This document shows, one piece after another, positions 1-9,106 of a stretch of DNA of 64,000 bases. Location of the stretch: the NCBI GenBank assembly GCA_003134695.1, contig PLCB01000056.1, positions 32,228 through 96,227 on the forward strand, in the 5' to 3' direction. The DNA is from Candidatus Zemynaea palustris (GTDB taxonomy: Bacteria > Vulcanimicrobiota > Vulcanimicrobiia > Vulcanimicrobiales > Vulcanimicrobiaceae). Position 1 is the first letter of the stretch, and the number at the start of each line of letters is the position of its first letter. The notes beneath the pieces were generated by a model. That model searched no databases, had not been told where the DNA came from, and worked only from the letters and a program-made list of their open reading frames with translations. Both the position numbers and the translations under genes were made by a program.

Positions 1-1313
1 ACCAAGAGGCGACCGAGTACGTCCTCGGCACGATCAACGAAAGCATCTCGCGCCGCTACCCGCGACGTCTCGAGCGGATGGCCACGTTGCTGCGGCATCT
101 CGGCGAGCCGCAGTTGCGGTACCGGACCCTGCACGTCGGCGGCACGAGCGGCAAAGGCTCGACTGCGACGATGCTCGCCGCGGCGTTGACCGCCTCGGGA
201 AAGCGAACGGGGCTGCACACCAAACCGCATCTCACCTCGATGACGGAACGTGCGCGCATCGACGGGCGGGCGCTCTCCGAAGAAGAGTTCGCCGGCGTGC
301 TGGAATCGATGCGCCCGGCAATCGAAGCGACGGCGGGCGAGATGGGGCGGCCGTCGTACTACGAGACCCTGCTCGCGCTCGCGTTTGTTGCCTTCGAGGT
401 CGCGAAGGTCGACGTCGCCGTGATCGAGGTCGGCGTCGGCGGTACGCTCGACGGGACGAACCTCGTCGCGCCGGATGTTTCGATCATCACCAACATCGGC
501 CTCGACCATACCGATATCTTGGGCGAGACGCTCGAGGAGATCGCGCGCGACAAGGCCGGCATCGCCAAGCCCGGCGTTCCCCTCGTTAGCGATGCGCGCG
601 AGCCAGGGCGCGCCGTGATTCAACGCGTCTGCGCGCAAGTCGGCGCGCCGTTCTTCGGCGTCGCCGATCACGCGAAGATCGATCCGCGTCCGGGCGAGCG
701 CTACGGCCAATCGTTCGCGGTCCGAACCGACGAAGCGACCTACGAACTCTCGCTGCCGGTGCTCGGACGCTTTCAGCAACGCAACGCCGCGACCGCGCTG
801 CTCGCGCTGGAGCGGTTACGGCCCGAGTCCCGACCCAGCATCGAAGACGTGGAACGCGCCTTTGCGGGGTTGGTCATCCCCGGACGCATGGAATTCTTTC
901 CGGCGTTCCCAGGCATCATTTTCGACGTCGCGCACAATCCCGACAAAGCCGAGAATCTCGCCCAGGCTCTCGCCGAAACGTTTCCCGATCGGCGCTTCGC
1001 GTTCGTCGTAGCGCTTTCGGAGATGAAGGACGCGGTCGGCGTACTGCGCCCGTTCTTCGAGTTGTCCGCTTCCTTCGTCTTTACTTCGTTCGAAGCGCCG
1101 GGCCGGACGGCGGCGAGTCCGCAGCGGTTGCTCAACATCGCGCAGCAGGAAGGGATCTCGGCGCGGGCGATCGCCGATCCGGTCGAGGCCTTGGGTGTCG
1201 CGCGGCGCAACGCCGACGCTTCGCACGTCGTCGTCGTGACGGGCTCGACCTTCGTGGTCGCGACGCTTCGCGACTGGTGGTTGACCAATGTCGGCGAGCG
1301 TTCGCGGAGTTAG
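1..1313 (+). CDS. folC: FolC, folylpolyglutamate synthase / dihydrofolate synthase (5' end outside window)
   Basis: Cytoplasmic Mur-ligase-type enzyme that joins glutamate to dihydropteroate and extends the polyglutamate tail of folates. The frame is open from base 3. Residues before the first ATG at 78 (TEYVLGTINESISRRYP) look like the family's N-terminal helix, so the true start lies upstream and the gene is truncated only by the window edge. Visible motifs are the P-loop GTSGKGST, the folate-loop segment KPHLTSMTERARIDG, EVGVGGTLDGTNLV, the metal/ATP segment ITNIGLDHTDILG with DKAGIAKPG, and FDVAHNP in the C-terminal domain. It overlaps folP by 26 bases and heads a folC-folP-folB-folK run, so all four are probably co-transcribed. 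Confidence 0.95.
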   Translation, partial: QEATEYVLGTINESISRRYPRRLERMATLLRHLGEPQLRYRTLHVGGTSGKGSTATMLAAALTASGKRTGLHTKPHLTSMTERARIDGRALSEEEFAGVLESMRPAIEATAGEMGRPSYYETLLALAFVAFEVAKVDVAVIEVGVGGTLDGTNLVAPDVSIITNIGLDHTDILGETLEEIARDKAGIAKPGVPLVSDAREPGRAVIQRVCAQVGAPFFGVADHAKIDPRPGERYGQSFAVRTDEATYELSLPVLGRFQQRNAATALLALERLRPESRPSIEDVERAFAGLVIPGRMEFFPAFPGIIFDVAHNPDKAENLAQALAETFPDRRFAFVVALSEMKDAVGVLRPFFELSASFVFTSFEAPGRTAASPQRLLNIAQQEGISARAIADPVEALGVARRNADASHVVVVTGSTFVVATLRDWWLTNVGERSRS

Positions 1314-2151
1314 CCCGCTTGAGATTCGCGATGTTCGCTTCGTCTGGGGCGAGCGCACGTATCTCATGGGCATCATCAACGCGACGCCCGACTCGTTTTC
1401 CGGCGACGGGAAACCGCACAGCGAGGACGCGATCGCGCACGCGCTCGAGCAACGGGCGGCGGGCGCCGACATGCTCGACATCGGCGCCGAGTCGACGCGT
1501 CCCGGACACGAACCGATCGACCGCGAAGAAGAACTACGCCGCCTGATTCCGGTCGTGCGGGCAGTGCGCGAACGCGCGCCCGGCGCGGCGATCTCCGTCG
1601 ACACGTTCAAAGCCGACGTTTTTCGCGCCGCAGTTCGTGCCGGCGGAGATATGCTCAACTCGATTTGGGGACTCGACGACGCACTGCTGGCGGCGGTGGT
1701 GGAATGCGACGTCGCGGTCGCGATCATGCACAACAAACGCGTCGCCATCTACGAAGGCGACGTGGTCGACGAGGTTCTCCGCTACCTCGACGATCAAGCG
1801 CAGCGGGCCGTGCGAGCCGGCGTCCGCCCGGAACGCGTGATCCTCGATCCGGGAATCGGATTCGGAAAACTTCCCGAACACAATCTGGCCGTACTCGGGG
1901 CACTCGGCCGCGTGGCCGGGCTCGGCTTTCCGACGCTGCTCGGGGCGTCGCGAAAATCGACGATCGGCAAACTGACGGGCAAACCCGCCGAGCAGCGCGC
2001 CTTCGGCACGGCAGCGACGATTGCATTGGCCGTCGCGGCCGGCATCGACATCGTGAGAGTGCACGACGTCGCCGAGATGCGCGACGTCGTCGCGGTCGCC
2101 GACGCGATCGTGCGCGGTTGGCGACCCTCGGATTGGAGCGAGCGCCTGTGA
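1288..2151 (+). CDS. folP: FolP, dihydropteroate synthase
   Basis: Condenses p-aminobenzoate with hydroxymethyl-dihydropterin pyrophosphate to give dihydropteroate; the sulfonamide target. It has 287 residues, normal for the TIM-barrel family. The signatures are in order: LMGIINATPDSFSGDG (first loop), DMLDIGAESTRPG (second loop), DPGIGFGK (pterin site) and GASRKSTIG near the C-terminus. The ATG at 1288 lies inside the end of folC; a later in-frame start would remove little of the barrel, so the exact start is uncertain by up to about 20 residues. The stop overlaps the GTG start of folB. Confidence 0.96.
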   Translation: MSASVRGVSPLEIRDVRFVWGERTYLMGIINATPDSFSGDGKPHSEDAIAHALEQRAAGADMLDIGAESTRPGHEPIDREEELRRLIPVVRAVRERAPGAAISVDTFKADVFRAAVRAGGDMLNSIWGLDDALLAAVVECDVAVAIMHNKRVAIYEGDVVDEVLRYLDDQAQRAVRAGVRPERVILDPGIGFGKLPEHNLAVLGALGRVAGLGFPTLLGASRKSTIGKLTGKPAEQRAFGTAATIALAVAAGIDIVRVHDVAEMRDVVAVADAIVRGWRPSDWSERL

Positions 2152-2504
2152 GCGGCGACCGCATTTCGCTGCACGGCATCCGTGCCTACGGCCGCCATGG
2201 GGCGGTCCCCGGCGAACGGGAGATGGCCCAGCCGCTCGACATCGACCTCGAGATCGAGATCGATCTGTCGCGGCCGCGCGCGAGCGACGCGCTCGCCGAT
2301 ACGCTCGACTACAGCAAGGTGCACGAGACGGTGACCAGTATCGTGCGCGATCGTTCGTTTGTCTTGCTCGAGCGCCTCGGCGATGAAATCGTTCGGGCGC
2401 TCCTCGCCGACGAGCGCGTCCGCTCGGCTAGCGTCACGATCTCGAAACCGAATCTTCTCTCCGGAGCGACTCCCTCCGTTACCCTGCGCGGCAAACGCGA
2501 CTAA
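2148..2504 (+). CDS. folB: FolB, dihydroneopterin aldolase
   Basis: Cleaves dihydroneopterin to hydroxymethyl-dihydropterin and glycolaldehyde. It has 118 residues, the usual size. The start is a GTG overlapping the folP stop (GTGA), giving an N-terminus reading SGDRISLHGIRAYGRHG, which matches the family's first strand with its conserved HG. DTLDYSKVHETV and the catalytic-lysine region ISKPNLLSGA follow. A longer open frame exists upstream but only inside folP, so the GTG is preferred. Sits between folP and folK, as in many folate operons. Confidence 0.93.
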   Translation: MSGDRISLHGIRAYGRHGAVPGEREMAQPLDIDLEIEIDLSRPRASDALADTLDYSKVHETVTSIVRDRSFVLLERLGDEIVRALLADERVRSASVTISKPNLLSGATPSVTLRGKRD

Positions 2505-2507
2505 GGT

Positions 2508-2978
2508 ATGGCGCTCGCGCGCATCGGTCTCGGTTCGAACGTCGGCGACGCCGCCGCGAACGTTCGGCGGGCGATCGACGCGCTGGGCGCGCTCGGCACG
2601 GTCGCGGCGTGTTCCAGCCTGTATCGGAGCGAACCGTGGGGGCCGCCGGACCAACCCGATTTCGTGAACGCCGCGGCGCTTCTTCAAACGGCGCTCGAGC
2701 CGCGAGCGCTGCTCGCCGCGCTCAAAGCGATCGAGCACGTCATGGGACGCGTCGAGACCGAGCGCTGGGGACCGCGGCTCATCGACCTCGACATCCTGGC
2801 GTACGACGACTTGGAGATGCGCGAGCCGGGCCTGACGATTCCGCACGAGCGGCTGTTCGAACGCGCCTTCGCGCTCGCGCCGCTCGCCGAAATCGATCCC
2901 GCCTTTCAGGCGGCGAACGATCGCTTGCCGGCGGAGGCCCGCGCGAGCGTGTGTCGGATAGCAGCTGGGGGCGGATAG
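2508..2978 (+). CDS. folK: FolK, hydroxymethyl-dihydropterin pyrophosphokinase
   Basis: Transfers pyrophosphate from ATP to hydroxymethyl-dihydropterin, supplying the FolP substrate. It has 156 residues. Signatures are GLGSNVGDAAANV at the N-terminus, RWGPRLIDLDILAYDD (the metal-binding aspartates) and IPHERLFERAFALAPLAEI. It starts three bases after folB. No folE is visible nearby, so the pterin precursor must be made from a gene elsewhere. Confidence 0.95.
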   Translation: MALARIGLGSNVGDAAANVRRAIDALGALGTVAACSSLYRSEPWGPPDQPDFVNAAALLQTALEPRALLAALKAIEHVMGRVETERWGPRLIDLDILAYDDLEMREPGLTIPHERLFERAFALAPLAEIDPAFQAANDRLPAEARASVCRIAAGGG

Positions 2979-3008
2979 GGTCCCCGGCGGCTCGAACGGC
3001 AAAATGCT

Positions 3009-3443
3009 GTGGACTGGGAACTGACCCTCGAGCGCGCGAAGCGGGCCGCGGAATTTTGCGCAGCCGCCGGCTTGGCACGCTTTCGCGTCGAGGAGGACGG
3101 AATCGAGATCGAAGTGCGGCGCAGCCCTCGGCCCGTACGTCCGCCGACGGCCGTTCCCGCCGCCGAGCCGAGCGCGGTGCCCTCGCCGAACGGCGCTCCG
3201 TCTCGCGAAACGCGGGCCGCCGCCGTCGTGAAGGCCGAGTTTGTCGGCGTCGTGCGGCTGGCGCGACCCGCCGTCATGGAAGGGACCGTCGTCGGCGGCG
3301 ACCGCGAACTCGCCTACGTCGAGTCGCTCGGCATTCGCAACCCGATTCGGTCGAGCGGCCCGGGCCGCGTCGTCGCCGTCCATGTGAGTGACGGCCAGCC
3401 GGTCGAGTTCGGGCAGCCCCTGTTTTCCATCGAATCTGCATGA
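3009..3443 (+). CDS. AccB-like biotin-carrier-domain protein lacking the biotinylation lysine
   Basis: Shaped like the biotin carboxyl carrier protein of acetyl-CoA carboxylase: 144 residues, an N-terminal helix, a Pro/Ala linker (about 40-72) and a C-terminal lipoyl-like barrel ending in GQPVEFGQPLFSIE, a close match to the AccB C-terminus. The biotin site is wrong. Where AccB has EAMKM the sequence reads ESLGIRNPI, with Gly108 in place of the biotinylated lysine, and about five residues before it are missing. The frame is intact on both sides, so this is not an obvious frameshift. It overlaps accC by four bases (ATGA). It may be a non-biotinylated partner or regulator, like plant BADC proteins, with a true AccB elsewhere; that is inference. 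Start is GTG. Confidence 0.8.
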   Translation: MDWELTLERAKRAAEFCAAAGLARFRVEEDGIEIEVRRSPRPVRPPTAVPAAEPSAVPSPNGAPSRETRAAAVVKAEFVGVVRLARPAVMEGTVVGGDRELAYVESLGIRNPIRSSGPGRVVAVHVSDGQPVEFGQPLFSIESA

Positions 3444-4798
3444 TGTTGCGCAAGATCCTGATCGCGAATCGCGGCGAGATTGCGCTGCGTGTCAATCGTG
3501 CGGCGCACGAGCTCGGAATCGAGACGGTCGCGATCTTCTCGGAGGCGGATCGCGAATCGCTGCACGTGCGTTACGCCGACGAGGCCTTTTGTGTCGGGCC
3601 GGGGCCCGTGGCGCGCTCCTATCTGAACATTCCGAACATCATCTCCGCAGCGCTGATTTCGGGCGCCGACGCGATCCATCCCGGCTACGGCTTTCTCGCC
3701 GAGAACGCGCGCTTTGCCGAGATTTGCGCCGATCATGGATTGACGTTCATCGGTCCCACGCCGGACGTCATCGCAAAGATGGGAGACAAGGCGACCGCAA
3801 GAGCGCTGATGCACGACGCGAGAATTCCGACGACACCGGGCACCGGGATCTTAGCCGACGCGGCGGCCGCGGTTCACGCCGCGCGCAAATTGAAATACCC
3901 GGTCTTGCTCAAAGCAACTGCCGGCGGCGGCGGGAAGGGGATGCGCGTCGTCTTCGACGCAACCGAAGTCGACCACGCGTTTGCGACGGCGCAGGCCGAG
4001 GCCGAAGCCAACTTCAAAGACGGCCGGCTCTATATGGAAAAGTTGATCGAACGGCCCCGGCACATCGAGGTGCAAGTGCTCGGCGACACGCTCGGCAACG
4101 TCGTCCACGTGGGCGAGCGCGACTGTTCGGTGCAGAAACCGTCGCACCAAAAACTGATCGAGGAGGCGCCGGCGACGGGGCTTTCGCGGGCGACTCGCGA
4201 GCGGCTGCACGAGATTGCGCTAGCCGCCGCGCGTGCGGTGCACTACACTAGCGCGGGAACCCTTGAGTTTCTGGTTTCCGGCGGCGACGTCTTCTTCATG
4301 GAAATGAACACGCGCATACAGGTCGAGCATCCGATCAGCGAGGTCGTCTACGGCGTCGACTTGGTGCGCGAACAGATTCGCGTCGCCTCCGGCGAACGGC
4401 TCGCGTTCTCGCAGAAGGATCTCTCACCGCGCGGTCACGCCATCGAATGCCGCATCAACGCCGAAGACCCGAGCCAAAACTTCGCGCCGGCGGCGGGGAC
4501 ACTCACGCACGTGGCCCTTCCCGGCGGCTTCGGCATCCGGGTCGACTCGCACGTGTACACGGGTCTGCAGATTTCGCCGTACTACGATTCGCTGCTCGCG
4601 AAGGTGATCGCCCACGGAGCGACGCGCGAAGAGACGATCGCGCGCATGGCGTGCGCGTTGGCCGAGACCCGCATCGAGGGCGTCAAGACCACGCTGGACA
4701 TTTGCCGCTCGATCATGCGCGACGAGCGCTTCCTGGCCGGGGGCGTCTCGATCGAGTTCCTGCCGGATCTCACGGCAATGGCGCCGCTCGGAACGTGA
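3440..4798 (+). CDS. accC: AccC, biotin carboxylase subunit of acetyl-CoA carboxylase
   Basis: ATP-grasp enzyme that carboxylates biotin on the carrier protein, the first half-reaction of malonyl-CoA synthesis. It has 452 residues, full length. Visible: KILIANRGEIALRV at the N-terminus, HPGYGFLAEN, the glycine-rich ATP loop TAGGGGKGMR, HIEVQVLGD, the GERDCSVQ loop, and EMNTRIQVEHPISE, which contains the metal- and bicarbonate-site residues. Two adjacent ATGs (3440 and 3443) are both possible starts. The carrier encoded just upstream lacks its lysine, so the working carrier for AccC is not evident here. Confidence 0.94.
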   Translation: MMLRKILIANRGEIALRVNRAAHELGIETVAIFSEADRESLHVRYADEAFCVGPGPVARSYLNIPNIISAALISGADAIHPGYGFLAENARFAEICADHGLTFIGPTPDVIAKMGDKATARALMHDARIPTTPGTGILADAAAAVHAARKLKYPVLLKATAGGGGKGMRVVFDATEVDHAFATAQAEAEANFKDGRLYMEKLIERPRHIEVQVLGDTLGNVVHVGERDCSVQKPSHQKLIEEAPATGLSRATRERLHEIALAAARAVHYTSAGTLEFLVSGGDVFFMEMNTRIQVEHPISEVVYGVDLVREQIRVASGERLAFSQKDLSPRGHAIECRINAEDPSQNFAPAAGTLTHVALPGGFGIRVDSHVYTGLQISPYYDSLLAKVIAHGATREETIARMACALAETRIEGVKTTLDICRSIMRDERFLAGGVSIEFLPDLTAMAPLGT

Positions 4799-5184
4799 CC
4801 CGGCGTCAGGCGCGCGAACTCGCACTGCAGACTTTGTTCAGCATCGACATCGGAAAGCACGACCCGCAAGCGGCGCTCGACGACGCACTGACGCGCCCGG
4901 GAGCCGGCGACGAGCGCACGTTCGTGCGAGATCTCGTTCTGGGGACGCTCGATCATGCCGCGCAGTCCGACGAGATCGTCACGCCGCTCTTGCAGGATTG
5001 GACCCTCGATCGCATCCCAACCGTCGATCGTCTGATCCTGCGCATGGCGGTGTACGAGATGCAGCATTGCCCCGAGACGCCGCGCGTCGTCGCCATCAAC
5101 GAAGCGATCGAGCTCGCAAAGAAGTTCTCAACCGAAGATTCCGGCCGCTTCGTCAACGGCGTCCTCTCCAACGTGGCCGCATGA
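4795..5184 (+). CDS. nusB: NusB, transcription antitermination factor
   Basis: RNA-binding antitermination factor, partner of NusE (S10) on boxA of rRNA leaders. It has 129 residues from a GTG that overlaps the accC stop (GTGA). TRRQARELALQTLFSID is the classic N-terminus, and ILRMAVYEM and AINEAIELAKKFSTEDSGRFVNG form the conserved C-terminal helices. The open frame extends upstream inside accC, but the NusB similarity begins at this GTG. The accB-accC-nusB order is shared with Firmicutes. Confidence 0.94.
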   Translation: MTRRQARELALQTLFSIDIGKHDPQAALDDALTRPGAGDERTFVRDLVLGTLDHAAQSDEIVTPLLQDWTLDRIPTVDRLILRMAVYEMQHCPETPRVVAINEAIELAKKFSTEDSGRFVNGVLSNVAA

Positions 5185-7460
5185 GCAAGATCACCGCACG
5201 CCGCCGCCGGCCCAAACGCCTGCGGCTCTTCGGACGCATCGTCTTCGGATTCTTCGCGACGATCTTCGTCCTGATCTTGTGCGCCGCCGGGACGGTCGCG
5301 GGCTTGGTCTATACCTACTCGCGCAACCTCCCCGACATCAACAAGATGGCCGACTTCCAGCCCTCTCGCTCCACGCGCGTCTATGCGCGTGACGGGACGT
5401 TGCTGGCCACGCTTTATCGCGAGAACCGGGTCTGGGTGCCGATTTCGCAAGTGCCGCAGATCGTGCGTGACAGTTTCGTCGCGACCGAAGATCGGAATTA
5501 CTACCGCCACCGCGGAATCGACGTGTACGGCATCATTCGCGCCGCATACGCCGACTATCATCACGACCAATTCCAAGGCGCGTCGACGATCACCCAACAA
5601 TTGGCGCGCAAACTCTTTCTCTCCGACGAAGTTTCGCTCTCGCGCAAGGTACAAGAGGCGCTGCTGGCGATCGAGATCGAGCGCTACTACACCAAGGACG
5701 AGATTCTCGAACGCTACCTGAACCTGATGTACTTCGGGTCGGGCGCGTACGGCATCCAGGCGGCCGCGCACACGTACTTTGGCACCGACGTTCGTCACCT
5801 CATGCTCGGTCAGGCGGCGATGCTCGCCGGGATGCTCGCCGCACCCTCGGACTACTCGCCCTACGTGAGCCTGCGCCGCGCGCACGAGCGGCAACGACAC
5901 GTACTGGACCGGATGGTCTCGAGCGGCTACGTCTCGCTCTCGGAGGCGGAATGGGCGGCGAACATGCCGCTACGTCTGATCGGCGAGCGTCCCGGGGGTT
6001 TGCTGTCGTTCCGATATCCCTACTTCACGACGTACGCGAACCTCATGCTCGTGCGCCAGTTCGGAACGCAAGCGACCTACGAAGCCGGTCTCGAGGTCGA
6101 CACGACGCTCGATCCCCGCTTACAACAGATCGCCGAAGAAGCCGTCAACTGGGGCGTCGCTTCGGCGCGAATGGAAGGGATCAACGCCCATCAAGCGGCG
6201 CTCGTCGCGATCCGCCCGTCGACGGGCGAGATCTTGGCGATGGTTGGTGGCGCCGGCGGCTTTTCGCTCAAGAATCAATTCAATCGCGCCTGGCAGGCGC
6301 AGCGGCAGCCGGGTTCTTCGTTCAAGCCCTACGTCTATACCGCGGCGATCGACACCGGAATGCCGCCGACGACGCTCGTCGACGACGCGCCCGTTCAATA
6401 TCCGATGGGCGACGGGACGTGGTGGCGACCGCAGGATGACGACGGGCGCTACATGGGCTCCATCACGCTGCGCACGGCCCTCGCGCAGTCGCGCAACATC
6501 GTCGCCGTCAAACTCGCGCAGATGGTCGGCGTCGACCGCGTGATCGAGTACGCCCACCGCATGGGCGTGCAGGCCACGCTCGACCCCAACCTCTCGCTCG
6601 CGCTCGGCAGCTCCGTCGTCTCCCCGCTCGATATGGCTTCGGGTTTTGCAACCATCGCCGACCAAGGCATCCACGTCGAGCCGACGTCGATCCGCTTGGT
6701 GAAGGATTCGCTCGGATCGGTCATCTTCGACAATCGTTTCCCGCAAGAGATCGAGGTTTTCAGCGCGGGGACCGCCTACGTGGTGACGTCGATGATGGAG
6801 AGCGTGATTACGGAGGGCACGGGCTACCCGAATGCGGAGATCGGCCGGCCGGCGGCGGGAAAGACGGGGACGACCTCAGATTACCGCGACGCTTGGTTCG
6901 TCGGCTTCACGCCGGATCTGGTCACCGCCGTATGGCTCGGCAACGACAATTACGAACGAATGAACGAATCATATGGCGGAAACATCCCGGCGCGCACGTG
7001 GGCGCGCTTCATGAAAGCCGCACTGGCCAAGGTACCCAAGCACGACTTCATCTATCCGGCGAGCGAGGTGAAGAAGCTCGCGTACTGCGGTCAGCCTGGA
7101 CGCTACGAATATTTCTTGGCGAGCACTCCGACGGGCTCGTGCGCGAGCGGCAGCTATTATTCGCGGCGCCGCGCCGACGCGGGTGGGGCGCAGCCGGTAG
7201 CCGTCCAGAAGGCGCCCGCGACGCGAATCGAACGTGCGCTGCCGTTGCGCGCGAACGCGGGTGAGATCGCGGGCGGCACGGCGCCGCGCAGTTCTCCGAG
7301 CCCCGTTAACGTTCAGCCGATCTTGCCACCGGCCTCGGCGCCGCCCACGTCATCCGCCGATTCAGCGACGGCCGGGCCGCATCAGAACGTTATCGAAGCG
7401 CCTCCTCCGCCGGCGCCGCTGCTGACCCCGCCGCCGTATGCGGGGCCTGGGCCGCGATGA
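5181..7460 (+). CDS. Class A penicillin-binding protein (PBP1A-type transglycosylase/transpeptidase)
   Basis: Bifunctional cell-wall polymerase, 759 residues from the ATG overlapping the nusB stop. A basic N-terminus is followed by one membrane helix (about 18-45). The GT51 domain has ATEDRNYYRHRG, GASTITQQLARKLFL and RKVQEALLAIEIE. The transpeptidase domain has the SxxK serine in PGSSFKPYVY (about residue 379), SRN for the second motif, and GKTGTTSDYRDAW (about 560). The last ~100 residues are a Pro/Ala/Ser-rich tail with no recognisable domain. Active-site residues of both domains look intact. Confidence 0.95.
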   Translation: MSKITARRRRPKRLRLFGRIVFGFFATIFVLILCAAGTVAGLVYTYSRNLPDINKMADFQPSRSTRVYARDGTLLATLYRENRVWVPISQVPQIVRDSFVATEDRNYYRHRGIDVYGIIRAAYADYHHDQFQGASTITQQLARKLFLSDEVSLSRKVQEALLAIEIERYYTKDEILERYLNLMYFGSGAYGIQAAAHTYFGTDVRHLMLGQAAMLAGMLAAPSDYSPYVSLRRAHERQRHVLDRMVSSGYVSLSEAEWAANMPLRLIGERPGGLLSFRYPYFTTYANLMLVRQFGTQATYEAGLEVDTTLDPRLQQIAEEAVNWGVASARMEGINAHQAALVAIRPSTGEILAMVGGAGGFSLKNQFNRAWQAQRQPGSSFKPYVYTAAIDTGMPPTTLVDDAPVQYPMGDGTWWRPQDDDGRYMGSITLRTALAQSRNIVAVKLAQMVGVDRVIEYAHRMGVQATLDPNLSLALGSSVVSPLDMASGFATIADQGIHVEPTSIRLVKDSLGSVIFDNRFPQEIEVFSAGTAYVVTSMMESVITEGTGYPNAEIGRPAAGKTGTTSDYRDAWFVGFTPDLVTAVWLGNDNYERMNESYGGNIPARTWARFMKAALAKVPKHDFIYPASEVKKLAYCGQPGRYEYFLASTPTGSCASGSYYSRRRADAGGAQPVAVQKAPATRIERALPLRANAGEIAGGTAPRSSPSPVNVQPILPPASAPPTSSADSATAGPHQNVIEAPPPPAPLLTPPPYAGPGPR

Positions 7461-8872
7461 ATCCTGCGCCGGCGCCCAAGGTTTGGGGAGTCCGCGAACT
7501 CATCAATTACGTGGAGCGTACGCTCACCCGCGATCCGCGCATGACGGATCTGGGCGTTCGCGGCGAGGTGACGGGGCTCTCGCGCTCGTCCAGCGGCCAC
7601 GTCTATTTCGATCTGAAAGAGCCGAGCGGTGCGATCTTAAAATGCTTCGTGCGCAACGGGTTTGCCGCGGACTTGCCGGCTCTTGAAAACGGCATCGAAG
7701 CGATCGCCTTCGGATCCGTTAGCGTTTATGCCGACCGTAGCCAAGTCCAGTTGCAAGTGACGCACGCGCAGCTGGTCGGGGCCGGCCGCTTGGCCGCGAT
7801 GTACGAGCGGATCAAGCGCCGTCTTGAGGCGGAGGGCCTGTTCGATCCGGCTCGGAAGCGGGCGTTGCCGCGCTACCCGTTTTCAGTGGCGCTCGTGTCG
7901 TCGTCTGAGGCCGAAGGCGCGCGCGATTTCCGGAGACTGCTGCGCGATAAAGCTCCGTACGTGCGCGTCACCTTGTTTCCCACCATCGTTCAGGGCCCTA
8001 CGGCGGCCGAATCGATCGCGCGCATGGTGACGTTTGCGGGCAGATCCGATGCGCAAGTCGTCGTCATCGCGCGCGGGGGCGGCTCCGACGAGGACCGGAT
8101 CCCCTTTAACGACGAGCTCGTCGCACGCGCGATCGTGAATTCGCCTCTGCCGGTTGTGACGGCCATCGGGCACCAGGGCGATCACCACATCGCCGACGAC
8201 GTCGCCGATCGCGAGGCGGCAACTCCAAGCAACGCGGTCGACATCTTGGCGGCGAACTTCGTCGCCTTGCCCGCCTTCCTCCAGGGCGCTCGAGAAAGAG
8301 TACGAGCTCTCGTGCAGCAAGGCATTACGCACCGGCGCGAAAAGCTGCGCCGCATCGTCTCTTCACCATACCTCCAGCGCTTCGGGCGAGCAACGGACAC
8401 CCTGGCGCAACGCGTCGACCAACTTCACAAGAACCTCACGTTGCACGAGCGAGAGGTACTGCGCCGAAAGCACGCGCAGTTCTACGGGTTGGAACGGCGG
8501 CTGCTCGGGTTCGATCCGCGCGCTCGTCTGGCGACCCGCGCCGAGCGCTTGAGCGGTTTGGACGGCCGCCTGACCGCGGCTGCCCGCCGTCACCTCGAAA
8601 CGCTCCGTCGCGCCGCGCGCGACCGTGAGAGCCGGGTTACAACGATCGCCCGAGCGCGATTGGAGGGTCGAGGTCAGCGGTTGGCGTTGCTTGCGGTCCA
8701 ACTCGAGGGCAAGAACCCGGACACGATTCTGCAACAAGGCTACGCTATCGTTCGACACGAGGGCAGAGTCGTGCGCGACGCCGCCCAGCTCGCCGCCGGT
8801 GCGGCGATTGAGGCCCAGCTCGCGCGTGGGTTGCTGCGCGCAAAGGTCGAAGAAACGATGCAAGATGGCTGA
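7457..8872 (+). CDS. xseA: XseA, exodeoxyribonuclease VII large subunit
   Basis: Catalytic subunit of exonuclease VII, which degrades single-stranded DNA. It has 471 residues. The N-terminal OB-fold (GEVTGLSRSSSGHVYFDLK) binds DNA. The catalytic core includes RGGGSDEDRIPFND and GHQGDHHIADDVADREAATP, where the family usually reads GHETDxTIAD, so two residues of that loop are variant. A long coiled-coil C-terminal region (about 270-420) follows. It overlaps the PBP gene upstream and xseB downstream. Confidence 0.94.
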   Translation: MNPAPAPKVWGVRELINYVERTLTRDPRMTDLGVRGEVTGLSRSSSGHVYFDLKEPSGAILKCFVRNGFAADLPALENGIEAIAFGSVSVYADRSQVQLQVTHAQLVGAGRLAAMYERIKRRLEAEGLFDPARKRALPRYPFSVALVSSSEAEGARDFRRLLRDKAPYVRVTLFPTIVQGPTAAESIARMVTFAGRSDAQVVVIARGGGSDEDRIPFNDELVARAIVNSPLPVVTAIGHQGDHHIADDVADREAATPSNAVDILAANFVALPAFLQGARERVRALVQQGITHRREKLRRIVSSPYLQRFGRATDTLAQRVDQLHKNLTLHEREVLRRKHAQFYGLERRLLGFDPRARLATRAERLSGLDGRLTAAARRHLETLRRAARDRESRVTTIARARLEGRGQRLALLAVQLEGKNPDTILQQGYAIVRHEGRVVRDAAQLAAGAAIEAQLARGLLRAKVEETMQDG

Positions 8873-9101
8873 ACAAGTGACGGGCGAATTCGAAAAGGCG
8901 ATCGAGCGCCTCGATCAGATCGTCAAGGATTTGGAGAGCGGGGCGATTGGTTTGGACAAGTCCGTCGAACTCTTTCGCGAAGGCCGCGATCTCGCGCGTA
9001 AGTGTGACGAACTGCTCAAGACGGCGCAGGCTGCGGTTGACGGTGCCGGCGGCGACGGCGGAGTTCCTCCGGCAGCACCCGCCGGAAAACTTCCTTTCTA
9101 A
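8865..9101 (+). CDS. xseB: XseB, exodeoxyribonuclease VII small subunit
   Basis: Small helical subunit that packs on the XseA coiled coil. It has 78 residues. The ATG at 8865 lies inside the end of xseA (8-base overlap) and gives FEKAIERLDQIVKDLESG followed by LDKSVELFREGRDLARKCDELL, the complete helical hairpin of the family. A glycine/alanine-rich tail of about 20 residues ends in PF. Confidence 0.92.
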   Translation: MAEQVTGEFEKAIERLDQIVKDLESGAIGLDKSVELFREGRDLARKCDELLKTAQAAVDGAGGDGGVPPAAPAGKLPF

Positions 9102-9106
9102 TCTCC

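Noticed and set aside
1794..3383. 529-codon open frame on the minus strand across folP/folB/folK/accB
   Set aside because: Lies antisense to four genes with clear family motifs; composition is the Arg/Ala/Asp-rich pattern of a high-GC shadow frame, with no recognisable domain.
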